From NCBI GenBank assembly GCA_911728435.2, contig OU452210.1:6696001-6760000 (forward strand): a DNA stretch of 64,000 nt, in the 5' to 3' direction. Of this stretch, positions 44,990 through 57,509 are shown one piece after another. Under the pieces are notes generated by a model. The model saw nothing but the letters and a program-made list of their open reading frames with translations. It searched no databases and was not told where the DNA came from. The translations under genes were made by a program, and so were the position numbers. Numbering within the stretch: the stretch's first letter is position 1; each line of letters begins with the position of its first letter. This DNA is from Apoderus coryli (taxonomy: Eukaryota > Arthropoda > Insecta > Coleoptera > Attelabidae).

Positions 44990-45850
44990 AGACGGTTTGG
45001 AAAGGGGATATGTCACTCAAGAACTTAAAGTGAAAGTCATATTCTCTGTTACCAAGATACAAATGTATATCATGAATATTGATATTTATCCGATATACAC
45101 TTATATGATCATAAATATAAAGGTCTAAAACAATATTTTTGTCCCCAAATCCATTATTTGGGCCATCATTGAAACTAGTGCTTTCAACCACAAATGTACG
45201 TTCTAAATTCTAATTCATATTCTCACCTCGTATATCTTTGTTAGAGAAACAGATACGTGTCCAAGTAGGTATATCCGTACTGGTTTACTTTTTTAGATTG
45301 GAAAACAAAAACACATGAACTACTGAACTTTTTGATATCTTATTTGACACGATAACAACGTGAAGGTTTTTCATTAAAACGTGGTGTTCTGTTATAAACA
45401 CTGTCTTCGGTACAGGTCTCTTTGTGCTTCTATTTTCTTTGATTGTCAAAAATTAAGGATGCGATTATTTGCAATATTTTTCCAGAATAAAAACTGTGTT
45501 AGAATGAATAATTCCAAGGAGAAGGCGATACAATTATTATGACACACTGGCCCTTTTTGGCGGTTCTGCAGCTCTCGTGCACCAGGTGCCCCTGGCCAGC
45601 ACATATAGCTACAAGCAGGAAAAGGAATACAAATAATCAAGTGAAAAAAAAAAAAAACTATTATTTTCCCATAAATATTAATTATTAAAGTGTAGGTCAA
45701 ACATTTTGCCTAGAATAAAAATAATACAAAATTATTTTCTAAATCTCTCAGGGCCTTTTGCTAATTAAAATTAAATTACAAACACTATTTCTCAACGAAG
45801 TGTCTTTTTAATGGTAGACATATAACCAGCACACTCCGTCACAAAATGTA
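44990..45850. other. non-coding stretch
   Basis: A GC-richer patch at 45545-45605 (GGCCCTTTTTGGCGG...CCCCTGGCC) and an A-run at 45644. No motif that I can name. Confidence 0.45.
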
Positions 45851-45857
45851 GATATTC

Positions 45858-46115
45858 ACTTACATACTAATGGGTATGATATGCTATTTAGGATTGAACC
45901 CCTTTTGAAAGACATGTTTTGCTACTTCACCAAAACACTTTTTTCAAATATCGACGCTTGTTTCGCTACTACCGTTAGCTTCCATAGGTGAGAATTTCAA
46001 CTACACTTTTATAAATCTCAACGCGCGTTTCGGTCTCCTGAGGATGCTCACAGTGCTAGTGAAACGCGCGTTGAGATTTAAAAAAGTTTTTTTGATGAAG
46101 TGGTAAAACATGTCA
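45858..46115 (-). pseudogene. Penelope C-terminus and terminal-repeat fragments
   Basis: On the minus strand 45905-45863 reads SILNSISYPLVCK-stop, matching PIPNSILYSLVCK-stop of the 28.4 kb Penelope family. On its 5' side lies a block like the family's 3' flank (CTTCACCAAAACACTTTTTT, then a stem motif at 45951-45992). A hairpin follows whose arms AATCTCAACGCGCGTTTC (46014-46031) and GAAACGCGCGTTGAGATT (46061-46078) enclose CTCCTGAGGATGCTCAC. The order differs from the 28 kb copy, so this is a deleted tandem or rearranged copy. Confidence 0.65.
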
Positions 46116-46149
46116 TTCTTTTATTACTCCACGCCAAGGGTTGTACTCA

Positions 46150-46900
46150 TCATCATCATCAAAAGTGCATAGTAATAGTCGCTGTTGATGGTGGTTCCTT
46201 TTTGGAGGTAGTGGAGGAATATTATTCCACGGACTTATCGAATGACCTAATAGACATTGTTTAACTGTTTATGCCGATTTCAATCCAAGCTAAATATAAA
46301 AGGTTTTAAATTTGAACTGGCAATTGATTACATTTGCTTAGTTCTAACGTATTTCCAACAGACCATCAATGTACAAATCAATTGCCGTTTATGAAATAAC
46401 ACATTTTAAAACTCATTTTTTAATGCCAAACGCAAATTTCAAGAGGTAAAATTAATTGCTTTATCTAAACCAGTAACTCGTTCGGGTATATATATATCCT
46501 TAGCGGTATACGTATAGTTCAATATTTAACGCATATTTAACGAAATACCTATAATAAATTGATGAAGTATATCTGTAAAATAGAGAGAGAAAGGCAAGAG
46601 GAATACGTTCATGTTCATTAGTCAGAGTTTTATTTTAAAAATATTTGAATATGTAAAAAAAAGTATCATAACGCATAATTTAATACCGAGCAAAAAATAA
46701 GCTGGAAAAATAGATAATAAAGATATCTTTCACACCTAAACAGTTTTAGATATTAAGTAAATATTTTATTTCTGATTATATTCGTGTAAAATTATTTCTC
46801 TTTACGATTGAAATAGAAATATATCAATTATTTCAAATAATTCTCATATCACAACAAAAAAATAATTTTACACAATGTTTAGTAGTTAATCAAAAAGTTT
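46150..46900. other. AT-rich non-coding stretch
   Basis: Nothing recognisable. Confidence 0.5.
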
Positions 46901-46904
46901 ATAT

Positions 46905-46990
46905 TTGCAATTTGTTTCAAACACAATACTTTGACCAGTTTCGTTGATCAACAACCCATCACAGCTGATCGGCAGATAACGATATAAAAT
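46905..46990 (-). pseudogene. decayed hammerhead-repeat copy (third)
   Basis: Reverse-complemented it reads CTGCCGATCAGCTGTGATGG then GTTGTTGATCAACGAAACTG. The flank CTGCCGATCA, stem II GTTG/CAAC and the GAAAC box match the 37.2 kb ribozyme. The CTGATGA box is altered to CTGTGATGG-like, so cleavage is unlikely. Confidence 0.6.
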
Positions 46991-46994
46991 AAAA

Positions 46995-47630
46995 TAAATA
47001 AACATAAAAAATATATTATAACGAATTTGTGTCCGGAAATATAATAAAAAGAAAATAATTTTTTGGCATAACGGTCCATCTTTGTATAGACTGATAATTA
47101 ATGATTAAATAGGGACTTAATATTATAAATGAAGCTGAAGCCCCTGTTTTTTGGCGGCAGCAACGTTGATATTTTCTGATTGTTGACACAATATTTCAAA
47201 CCACCAACGATGCTATTATTTTGGTAGAAACTACTTATGCAAAATTATGTAGTTCGTCAATTTAAATATAAATTTTGCGTGATTAGTTTTAATTGAAATT
47301 TGTGTTAAATGACACGTGTTTGAACGTATATTTACAAAGTAAAAATAAACATTAAATCGTACAGCTGTATAGATTATCATCATTAAACTCGTACCTATAC
47401 GATTCAAAAATTTAAAGTATAAATATGTAGATTATATTTTTAAATTAAATTATGTGTAAATGTTAGAAAAATGTGAATTAAGGAATTTCTGATTCTAATT
47501 ATATATCAATATTGATATAAATTTTTACTTTGAGCGCCATGTATCCAAGGAAGGATATTTCATAACGCAATTGTGCTTTCTCGTATTGGGGCATGGTCTT
47601 ATCGTGTTCACTAATAATTTAAGAGGGGCG
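46995..47630. other. AT-rich non-coding stretch
   Basis: Nothing recognisable. Confidence 0.5.
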
Positions 47631-47639
47631 TTTGAATAA

Positions 47640-48165
47640 AATCGCTTGCAGACCTATTTTTGCGCATGGTAGACTCCACTAATACGTATCTGGTAGCAAA
47701 AATTTTGATAGGGAGTTAAAGAGTAAAGATGGGATTAGGTATTGAAGTATTTTGAAGTTGAAATATTGGATAGTTAGTTCAAAAACAGAGTTAGAAAATC
47801 ATCATATTTCGCTTTGCAGGCATAATTTTGCGCATGGTAGTCGCCACTAAGACGTATCTGCTAGCAAAAATTTTCATAGGGTTTTAAAGACAAAAGATGG
47901 GATTAGGTAATGAAGTATTTTCAAGCGGAAAGATTAAATAGTTAACTCATAAATTGAGTTCAAACATGGGTAATTTTTTCACATTTACAGATATATTTTT
48001 GTGGATGGAAATCTCCACTAATACGTATCTGGTAGCAAAAATTTTAATAGGATTTTAAAGACTAAGGTTTGGACTAGGTAATAAGCTATTTTGACGCTAC
48101 AACAATAAATAATTACTTAATAAATTGAGTTCAAAGTCAGCAACTTTTTCCTCATTTTGTGCTAT
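47640..48165. repeat. tandem repeat, three diverged ~170-bp units
   Basis: CCACTAATACGTATCTGGTA recurs with period 168 then 171 bp (47677, 47845, 48016). It is followed each time by GCAAAAATTTT, a TAAAGA run and GGATTAGGTA or its variants. Unit length is in the range of many satellite monomers, but only three copies are present and they differ at many positions. Confidence 0.85.
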
Positions 48166-48169
48166 GATT

Positions 48170-48640
48170 CTAATATTTAATAATGATAATATTACTTTAT
48201 TACCTTATTTACATATTTAACAATCACTTGTAATTAAAATTGTACGTGAAAACTTTCTGTATTAGACAATATCCATATTTAAAAAAATCCCTCATATTTC
48301 CCTTCAAATATCCGCCATTTTCTTATAATTTTTTTATAAATGTAGGCAACAAACATATAATGCGTAGTTGGGACAGTATTGAAGAGATGGCGCTGTTTAT
48401 ACACAGTGAGACAAAAATCTAATGGTTTTGTCGTACTTATATTATTAATATTTAGTTGTATGTGGTATAGTATATTATGTATATGCGTATGTACTAGGAG
48501 TAGGGATTATTAACTTTAGCCATGTACAGTAATATCAGAGAATAAATAAACATCTATGGTAATATTATGTAGGTATACCTACTGTTAGAGGATAAATACA
48601 AGAAGGAATAAAGTACGAGTAGTTAGTTTGTTACGTTAGT
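48170..48640. other. AT-rich spacer
   Basis: No recognisable feature. One 60-codon ORF without motif lies at 48240. Confidence 0.5.
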
Positions 48641-48645
48641 TTAGT

Positions 48646-48759
48646 GGAAATAATACAATTATAATAATTATTAAAATTCTGTTTGGTTACGTAGGTCATA
48701 TATTTTTGATTATATTATAACTAGTCGGGAAAGTTTTAGGGTTACAACCGATTTTTTAT
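48646..48759 (-). mobile_element. R1 repeat family, copy e (terminal part)
   Basis: It contains AATACAATTATAATAATTAT, GTTACGTAGGTCATATATTT, TAGTCGGGAAAGTTTTAGGG and the end ACAACCGATTTTTT. It is closest in layout to copies a and c. A further R1-like piece (CCAGTTAGGTAGTTGGAACG) follows at ~48855, cut by the next element. Confidence 0.65.
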
Positions 48760-48875
48760 GATCTATAGAGAGATTACAAGAACTCCCGACTGGTAGTTAT
48801 TATAAAATTATAAGATACCCTTGGTGGGGGTTTAAATAGCGGTTAAAATTTCTCCAGTTAGGTAGTTGGAACGTA

Positions 48876-50550
48876 TATACAGGGTTATTCACGCCATACG
48901 ACACGGAATACTGTGGTTAAACTATTTAATTTCCTTAAAGTTTTATTCGTGGGTTCGATAAAAATGATTTATGGCTACATTTTAAAAATATTGTGAGTCT
49001 ATACAGGGTGTCCCAAATATAAGAAATTAACCATAGTTGCATTTTTTTAAATGGAATGCCCTGTATATGAATAAATTTTTAGATTCCCTGTTCAAAATAA
49101 ACCTAAATTTCATTTAGGCACATCTAACCTAAACCTGATTGTTTTTTAAATATTTATGTTTTAATAAAAATATAGACATAATTTGAATGAAAAAATTCAC
49201 ACCTATTTGTTTGTTCTTTTTAAGCCAGTCTAGGCTGATAAATATCTCATCACTTGTTACGCCAAATATAAAAAATCACCAATACTAAATACAGGGTGTC
49301 CAATAATATAACTTATATGAACGTAAAGTTTAATTCTAAATAACTTGTGTATTTCAAATGCAACACCCGGTATATGAGGTAAAAATTAGATGCACAAAGT
49401 AATTCTCTGTCAAATATTATATAATACTTTCCTATGGATAACTCTTGACGTTTTCGTGGAAAATGCACATATTCATAATATTATGCGAATTTTTAATTGA
49501 ACCTGTTAATTTCATGTAGACCACCCTATTTATTTGATCATGATGAAATTAATTATCTATTAATCACTATGAGGTTTTCTTATAGATATGTATATTTTTT
49601 TAATGTATGGAAAAAGCACATATTGGTAGTAATAGGAAGAATTTTTTAAAATTATATTTGTCATGTCGGCCATGAGAATTTGACAAACCATAATTTAAAC
49701 AATAACATAATAAATATCATGTCTATTCTTTCTCCTTTGGAATAGGTTCGCATTTTTGAATTGAATTAAATCAAATGTCACAGATAAAAAACTGTTTTCT
49801 GAAAAATTCTCAACTCTTAAGTAAGAATTTTCAACAGACTATTCGACAGTAAATATCAAATTAAAAGAAATGTATTCTATCTTCTCAAATTCTCATGGCT
49901 GACTTGATAAATATTATATTTTTGAAAATTCTTCCTCTTATTGCCAATATGTGTGCCTCTTCCATGCAAAATTAAAGATAAGTATACATATCTATAAGAA
50001 AACTTTAATTTAACTTTAATTTTTGCATCATCAAATACATGGTGGTCTACATGAAACTAAGAGATTCAATTTCAAATTTCCCTAATATCATGAATATGTG
50101 CATTTTCCAAGTATTATAATATTTGACAGATAATTACTTTATGCATCTAATTTTGACCTCATATACTGGGTGTTCCATTTGAAATAAACAAGTTATTTAG
50201 AATTAAACTTTACGTTCATATAAATTATATTATTGGACACCCTGTATTTAGTATTGCGGGTTTTTTATATTTGGCGTAACAAGTGATGAGTGGGTATATT
50301 TATCAGCCCAGACTGGCTTAAAAAGAACAAACAAATAGGTGTGAATTTGTTCTTTCATATTATGTCTATATTTTTATAAAAATTTAAATATTTAATAAAC
50401 TGTCAGGATTAGGTGAGATGTACTTTAATGAAAGTTAGGTTTATTTTGAACGGGGAATCCAAAAATATATTCATATACAGGGCATTCCATTTAAAAAAAC
50501 ACAACTATGGTTCATTTCTTATATTTGGGACACCCTGTATAGACTCACAA
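48876..50550. mobile_element. large fold-back MITE built of TACAGGG modules
   Basis: Arms 48991-49770 and 49771-50550 are imperfect inverted copies (axis ~49770.5). They begin TTGTGAGTCTATACAGGGTG and mirror GGGACACCCTGTATAGACTC. Inside, a second pair of ends (TACAGGGTGTCC at 49290, GGACACCCTGTA at ~50235) is nested. The outer segment 48876-48990, starting TACAGGGTTATTCACGCC, occurs in reverse at 57380-57505. No transposase is encoded. The ends resemble those expected for DUF4817-type elements. Confidence 0.82.
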
Positions 50551-50554
50551 TACC

Positions 50555-53125
50555 TAATACCCTACTTAATTTTTAAAATTTTTACTGTTAAAATAATCAC
50601 TGTACCAATCGTAAATCAAATAGATAGGTACTATGTTAAACCGCATATTAAACTAAAACTTAATTTTTCTCGAAAATGCAGCATTCTATCATATTGAGAT
50701 AAGAATACCTAATATTTCCTAAGAATGTTGTCAGAATTCTCCAAAAGTTAGTGAAAAAGAAGTTTTTTATTAAAAATGTCCGTTGATACCCGTTTAGACG
50801 CCTAAGTTCGCAATTTAATTCAGCAGTGTATGGCTAACGAATGCTTCTATTTAGGGAAATATCTTTTTCACCTTTCACTCCAATGGCTAAAGGCGCTTTC
50901 GCGATACCTTTAAAAAACCTATGCTAAGCCGCCATCTTTTAAAAACTATAACTCCTTTCAGAAGCAATTTTGCATTAGAAGTTTGGCGTTGAATTGCCAT
51001 GAAATCTGCTATAGAATTTATGGCTTTCGCTTGGTCCATTAGTTTCTGGACACATTGTATACTATTAGGAAAGACACTCTTTGATGCATGAAATAAGCGT
51101 CTCATAGTTTTGAAACTGACAAACTAAAACAACAGGGCTAACCTAATACATTTTGAAAAACACTGCAAGCATACAGGGCGGTCCAAAGAAGAGATAAGTA
51201 TGTATTATCATATTTCTGTTTTTTTTAAATAGAACACCCTGTATGGGAGTATTTTAATAGTCCCTCAAAAATAACTGGGATTCGTTTTAAGGTGTCATTT
51301 ACCTATGTTTTACGGTTTTCACAAAAATCATCAATTTGTGAAAATATTTAAAAATCTTGACTATTTATCGCAAATAAAACCAGTTTTTTTACATTCATCC
51401 TTTTTATGTATATAGTATAGTATATAACTATGACTAGTCTACGCGAAGATAAGCATCAAACGTATAAGAATACGAGCACAAAAAAGAATGTGAAAATAAT
51501 TTACGCAAAATAGAAATATGACATTTTAGGGTCACTATGTATTAGTTTTTGGCGACACCTATTGAGGAGAAGAATGTATTAAAATATTCTATAAAATTAC
51601 TCTAAGTTAAGAAATGAATGATTCGGAATACAATGAGATTCACTAGCGCCACCATCGGACATTTTTGAAAGTAACCATTTCGGATTCCCCTCTTAAATCG
51701 GCAGCCTTACCAGCGAAAATCTATAAGTCAACGTGTCAATTCTTGAAAACCGTGGTGTAGAAAGATCGAGAGAAGAAGGAACTGCATACTGATTTAGCAC
51801 AACGTCTCATTTCTCTCGGTCGTTCAACTCCCCGGTTTTCATAAATTTCATGAAAGTCCACAAATATGACTAATTATTTGCGGGCTCACCTGCGGTTTAC
51901 CATGTAGGTATGGCGTAAGTTTTGTCAAACACCAAATAGGGACATATGGTAACCAAACCAGTCTGCAGTAGCAGCAGCCTTCAGAATATTTCTTAAGAGA
52001 CGATGATTATTCTGCTTACATCATAATATATTAACTGCTACTGATACAGCTTCTATTGCTCTTATTTGAGTAATTTTTGATAGCTTCCTTTGATTAGAGC
52101 AATCTCTGGACGTGACTCAGATTCAATATTCCTGGTTAGAGTGAAAATAAAATGAGATAAAACACGTTTGCTCTAAAATATCACATTATATTGTTGACTA
52201 CATATTGAAAAAAATATATTTTTTATTGGTTATGGTTCGTTTGTGCATGTCTCTAAAAATTTGTTTTGACGTAGGTATGACAGCGGAAAACCACGATGGT
52301 GGCAAATTTCAAATAATATTTAAGATTATCAAAAGAAGAGTTAGGAGACGAGATATCAACAAAATGTTTTGAAAGATGATTGTTGAAATTGTAATTTTGC
52401 GTATTTTATCTCAATTATCACTAAGGGACACTATAATTGTTTTTATCTGTTATCCATGCGTTAAAGAAATACTTTTACGTTTGTTGATAGTTAAATAATT
52501 CAGTTATTGTAACATAGTTTCCAAATATAAATCATTAAAAACGACGTATTATTTAATAATTATTATCTGCTCAATTAGTCTTAACTCTCCCCGTTTTATC
52601 CAGTTTTTTTAATTTTAAATATACCGTTATTTTATAAAAACTTAAATGGTTTCTCTTTTATCGTACTATTTTATTTTAGTAATCCTATTGTCTCTTACGC
52701 TAGAACAAGTTTGCCTACCTTTAATGTCATTCTCCCATCAGTTAAAATGAACATCTACACTAATATGTGATATTGTTCACAATTTGTCTCGCTCTCCGAA
52801 TTTTTTATGAATGTATTTATAAATACTCCATTTATTGAAAATAATAATTAATTACTTTTATAGACAGTATATCGAACACGGAATAATAATTTTGTTAAAG
52901 AAATATGTATGTGGTAAACGGCACCCTGTATCTAGTTTTAATCAAATTTCATGTTATAAACACAACATATTCGTGAACGATAGACAACTTGTAACATAGT
53001 AATAAAGTTGTATGAATATTATGGATATCTTTTACCCTGAGGATTTGGCTCTAATAAAACCATAGGAATTTTTATCTTTATAGCAGCTAAACTACGAGGT
53101 TATTCATGGGACGTGCCTTTTATTT
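50555..53125. other. AT-rich stretch with small TACAGGG module
   Basis: A ~75-bp module bounded by ATACAGGGCGGTCC (51172) and GAACACCCTGTATG (51231) resembles the terminal modules of the 49-50.5 kb MITE. Another lone CACCCTGTA lies at 52922. The ORF at 50887-51105 (minus) has no family motif that I know. Confidence 0.5.
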
Positions 53126-53130
53126 GAACA

Positions 53131-53645
53131 GTAGAATCTTATTGTTTATCAAATATTATGTGGAGTATATTTTAAATGAGGTTATAAAGAAAGAAATCAC
53201 AACACATCAGATTCGAGTAGCAAACTTTCTTTTAAAAGCATATGCGGTGTCATAGAGTGATCGAAAACTTCAACGTGTTAAAAGTCTAAAATTACCAAAA
53301 ATGATGGCTTTTTATACTCGTATCTGTAAAAATAATGTCAGAAATAAATAAAAACGAAAATCGCAAAAAATCGCTTTTTGGAAAATTCTCGAACACGGCT
53401 CAAGTTCCTTTGCTTTTGAAAACGCTATATAAAAGGTATTTTAATTCTTCTCTATTTTAACCGACATTGTAACTACCGTTTACAAGATTCTTATTGTTTA
53501 TCATATATTATGTGGAGTAGGTATACATTGTTATAAAGAAAGAAATCACAACACATCAAATTTGAGTACCAAACTTTCTTTTAAAAGCATGTGGTGTCAT
53601 GGAGTGATCGAAAACTTCAACGTGTTAAAAGTCTAAAATTACTTC
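53131..53645. repeat. direct duplication, ~160-bp copies 350 bp apart
   Basis: Copies 53131-53295 and 53483-53642 share CTTATTGTTTATCA, AAGAAAGAAATCACAACACA, AACTTTCTTTTAAAAGCAT and TCGAAAACTTCAACGTGTTA. Identity is high by eye. Non-coding. Confidence 0.85.
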
Positions 53646-53649
53646 AAAG

Positions 53650-54245
53650 AGAAATAAGTGCACCAGTACAGTTATGTCTATATCTGTTTAACACAGTGAA
53701 GCTGACACTTGCGGCATATCACGTAGAAGTCCACATATAATTCATAATTGGAACCAGAGGCGTAGCAGTAGATAATTCTCCGAAAATCCAAAAACATTTG
53801 TTTTGTCAAAATTGCTTCGGAAATAACATTAAAGTATTATGGGGATACTTGTCTACTCCACAACATTTTTCTTGGCAGCTGATACAGATGTCATTTGCAG
53901 ATGATTTGCTCTTGATGGCTGTGTAAATTTTAATATAATTCGGTGTGAAGTTCTTCTTATCCCATTCTACATTAAAATAGATGTCTTGTTTGATGTATTT
54001 CCATTTCAATGTCATGGATCAGGGAAGCTTGATTAGGTTTTAAAAATTTTATAAAGTATTCCAATTTCAGGAGGAGTTAATTAAGTAATATGGGAACAAT
54101 GATACGCAACTACTCCACAAAATTTCTAATGGAAGTCTATGTGTAGTCGACGTGTATCATTAGTCTCATATTTATTCACTCATCGCAATAATGGATTACT
54201 TTAGAAAATAAAAGAATTGTATTAATGAAATATTTATCCCCCTTT
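53650..54245. other. non-coding stretch
   Basis: The minus-strand ORF 53806-54015 contains ICISCQEKCCGVD but I cannot assign it. Nothing else is seen. Confidence 0.4.
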
Positions 54246-54254
54246 AATTCAGCC

Positions 54255-54790
54255 AGATTTTCTTATCGTCACCTGTTTAAGGACCTAAGGATCCTAACAG
54301 TCATATCAATCTCCATTTTGGAGAGTGTATATTATGTGTACTCTAACATTCACAAAAACGAGTCAAGTTTCCGATTATGAACTGAGATATGGCTTTAACT
54401 TAAAAATGCCTGCACACAGACTTTCCCCCTCGGCCAATGGTTCACTTGTAATGCCTATCAAAATTTTTAATCATTTGCCACAGCATGCAGCTTGAAATTT
54501 GAATTTAATTCAAGAAACTTTAAAAGTAAAGCAAACTTTTGGCTACTGCAGTATAGCTTTTACTCATTGAACGAGTATTTTGCTGTTGATTGTTGACGAG
54601 TTGAAGCTATTTGTGTTTATATAGCTTGTTTCTTTGTCCAATTAATTGTAAAGTTTGTTGTTTTTAGTACCTGTTGGGGTGGTTGTTGTTATTTAACAAT
54701 TATTTGTTTAATTATGTTGTGACGCATTCTATGTAGGTAATACCTACTATTGTACCTGATGAATAAAGACAGTTATTATTATTATAATAT
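54255..54790 (+). pseudogene. LINE ORF2 C-terminus, 3' UTR and (TTA)n tail
   Basis: The plus strand reads LFKDLRILTVISISILESVY, YVYSNIHKNES, then in a shifted frame FNLKMPAHRLSPSANGSLVM and PIKIFNHLPQHA. This is the familiar LINE tail pattern (RILTV.S.YILE...Y........ followed by N...P.HRLS......P.KIFN.LP). The 3' UTR ends in GATGAATAAAGACAG followed by TTATTATTATT runs to ~54790. Only the last part of the element is present, and frame breaks show decay. It is a different subfamily from the 35.5 kb tail, judged by sequence. Confidence 0.78.
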
Positions 54791-54799
54791 TATTATTAT

Positions 54800-56690
54800 A
54801 ACAGTGTAGGTATTTGTATGTATTGTAAACAGTATGTAAAACATTTTGTCTTCATCATCTATAACTCCCGTCCTTATACCTATCGAGCTTGGTTGCTAGA
54901 TTTGCGAATGAGGCGTGAATGTATCGATTTTCACTAGTGATAGAAATATACAGAAGTCATACGTTTTGGCTCTTGATTATCTTTATACACATTCAGGATT
55001 TATAGGAAAATGGATTAAAATATTACTGAGTGTATGTCCAAGGAATGTGTTTGACACACAAGCTGGAATTTTTCGACATATATTTTACATAATATTTTAA
55101 GAGATTGGTGAAGTACTTATATCAATGTCAATAAATTTCTGTTTCCCACAAAATCTGTAAAATAGTATACCTACATAAACATGATACGCAGTTTTTAGTT
55201 CAAGCGTCAAATAATTCTTTGGTTGTTCGAAAACTGATGTTGTAATTACAAACTGTTTGTCCACGTAGGGTTCTGTTATTTAATGGTGCGAGGCAAATTT
55301 TATAAAAAGACATATTTTGTTGCATATTCCCTAATCACTATAAGATCTACACTAATCTTATATTTGTAGATTGCATAGATCTGCAATTTACACTAACTAA
55401 TATTTATCTCGATGTTCGAAAATACTTGAATTAAAATATCATAAATTCCTAGATATCATGTAGCTTGTTACCAAAGCCAAACAAACATTACAAAATTTAA
55501 TTATATTTGAGTATGTTCCACGCAGCGCCAGATCTTTTGTTTAAATATTTGATAGTTTGGTTCACTCGAAATTACCTATACTCGAAAGTAATCTCCTATA
55601 GAGCATTAATGTTACTACAAATGTATTATTTTAAACAACACTAAGTTGGAAGTACACTTCGCCACAAAGCTTTTCTCGAAAACAAATAAAGTTCCTTTTA
55701 AAAAGGAAATGAAAGCTTCAACATTGTATATTCTCATTTACTAAAATTTTTGTAACCTTATTGAACGAACGTCCTTAAGATATACAAAAAATATATATAA
55801 AGTATATAGTATATAATACGCTTTGTATTCAGAACTATCTTAAAGCGCATTTTCTAAAAGCTCGACTTTATAAGCTACCTTATATGTCAGATTATTGGCA
55901 AGCTTTCATTCTGATGAAAATTACGTGTAGGAAGAATAGCATTATCTCATCATAGGGGCGGTGATTTAGAGCTGTGGAGCTGCAAACTCTTTTTGACGAA
56001 AAAATCGTTCATTTTAATTATTAAAATTGGTTTCCACATAATTAAATTAAAATTTCCTAGTACTGTATAATTGACTATAAAGTCGAAATTGTTTATTATA
56101 CTTTTGTAGCAACTGACTTATTGCTTTATGGTGGGTAGAACGGCGAAATGTAAATTCAGGCTGCACAGGAATAACACCGGCATCTGTACAAGCCAAATAC
56201 CCGGCCCTTTACATTCTAAATAAAGTTTTACCGCTTGACCTGCAGTGATGCTGATACTGATTTTTTCAGTTTTATTTTAACCATGTAGAGCGCTGTATAA
56301 CTAAAAAGTAGCTACATTTTTCTATACCTATCAAAAATGGCTGTATAATATGTCTGCAGGCCTATTTTTTTATAATAAATTTAACAGCATTGATGGATGC
56401 AGTAAAAAAGATCGCTTTCACTATAACATCTCGAGAATCCTGGAATTATATATATATATTTTTGCGTTTGTAAGTAATATTTACGAATATGGATAAAAAA
56501 GTCTGAGAGTATTATTTTAAACTAAACTACGCCCCCAGGGACTACGCCCATAGCAGTCTACTCAAATAAATGGTGTCCGCTTAAAAGGAAAATGCCAGGC
56601 GACGATTTCAGTTTTATTGCAGAAACAAAAATTTTGTGTACATTAATCTTTGGCAGAAGTATATTGCACAGATCGTTGTATGACTATAGT
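54800..56690. other. AT-rich non-coding stretch
   Basis: No motif-bearing frame was recognised (ORF 54915 included). Confidence 0.5.
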
Positions 56691-56693
56691 AGG

Positions 56694-56697
<4 letters not shown>

Positions 56698-56726
<29 letters not shown>
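56698..56726. repeat. (TA)n microsatellite
   Basis: About 14 TA units. Confidence 0.95.
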
Positions 56727-56729
<3 letters not shown>

Positions 56730-56899
56730 TAATTTTGCAATTTAAAATAACTTATTTTCCAACATTTGAGTGTGTGATTGTTCGTTTACAAATATGAATT
56801 TGGTAGAAAGTATAAGTCTTTAAAATTTGGCAATCCGAACATCGTAGTGGTCGACCAAATGAGATAACTCAATTAGAAATAAGCCCACAACGAAAATGT

Positions 56900-57070
56900 T
56901 ATTCTACATTGTTTCAGTTTCTTGTCATAAGCGTATGATAATTGTTCAGTATCAGTATTGCTGCCTTCTGTCCCTTTTCGTAATCACTTATGTACCTTGT
57001 CTTTTATGTGTTCATATTATATGGTACTTATTGTAATTTGATTGCGAATAAAAAGATTATTATTATTATA
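56900..57070 (+). repeat. probable LINE 3' tail
   Basis: It ends GCGAATAAAAAGATTATTATTATTATA: a polyadenylation-like signal plus (ATT)n, the same style as the tails at 36000 and 54780. No coding part is recognised. Confidence 0.4.
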
Positions 57071-57329
57071 TATCATACATCATATATTATATTATGTGCC
57101 GTACGAGATTACCGCAGATATGTTCGTGTAGTAGTGCTATAATACTTAATAATTTTTGAAAATAAATAAAAAAACAGGTACCTATATATAAGTGAATTCA
57201 TCTAATACTAACAAGTCTCAAGTATGTGTGAGGCAGAAATTTTGGAAATACGTATAGCAGTATTTCGCAGGACAGCGCCGGAGATATAGCGCGTCCCTGT
57301 TTAAATCCTAAACTATTCTATTATATTCT

Positions 57330-57505
57330 ATTTAAGAAAACACAACTATGGTTCATTTCTTATATTTGGAACACCCTGTATAGATTCACAATATTTTTAA
57401 AATGCCATAAATCATTTTTATCGAACCCATGAATACAACTTTTAGGAAAATAAATAGTTTAGCCACACTATTCCGTGTCGTATGGCGTGAACAACCCTGT
57501 ATAAG
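57330..57505 (-). mobile_element. end of the TACAGGG-module MITE (second copy)
   Basis: This is the reverse complement of 48876-49040, containing ATATTTGGAACACCCTGTAT, ATAAATCATTTTTATCGAAC, CCGTGTCGTATGGCGTGAAC and AACCCTGTATA. It shows that the 48.9 kb outer segment belongs to the element. The left side is truncated near 57330. Confidence 0.75.
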
Positions 57506-57509
57506 AAAT

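Noticed and set aside
45540..45610. GC-rich patch reading PGAPGARELQNRQKG on the minus strand
   Set aside because: It looks peptide-like but I cannot tie it to any family, and the frame is short.
50887..51105. 72-codon minus-strand ORF
   Set aside because: No family motif and no repeat context beyond a nearby TACAGGG module. Open frames of this length occur by chance.
53806..54015. Minus-strand ORF with CISCQEKCCG
   Set aside because: The Cys cluster does not fit a known zinc-finger spacing and no neighbouring domain supports it.
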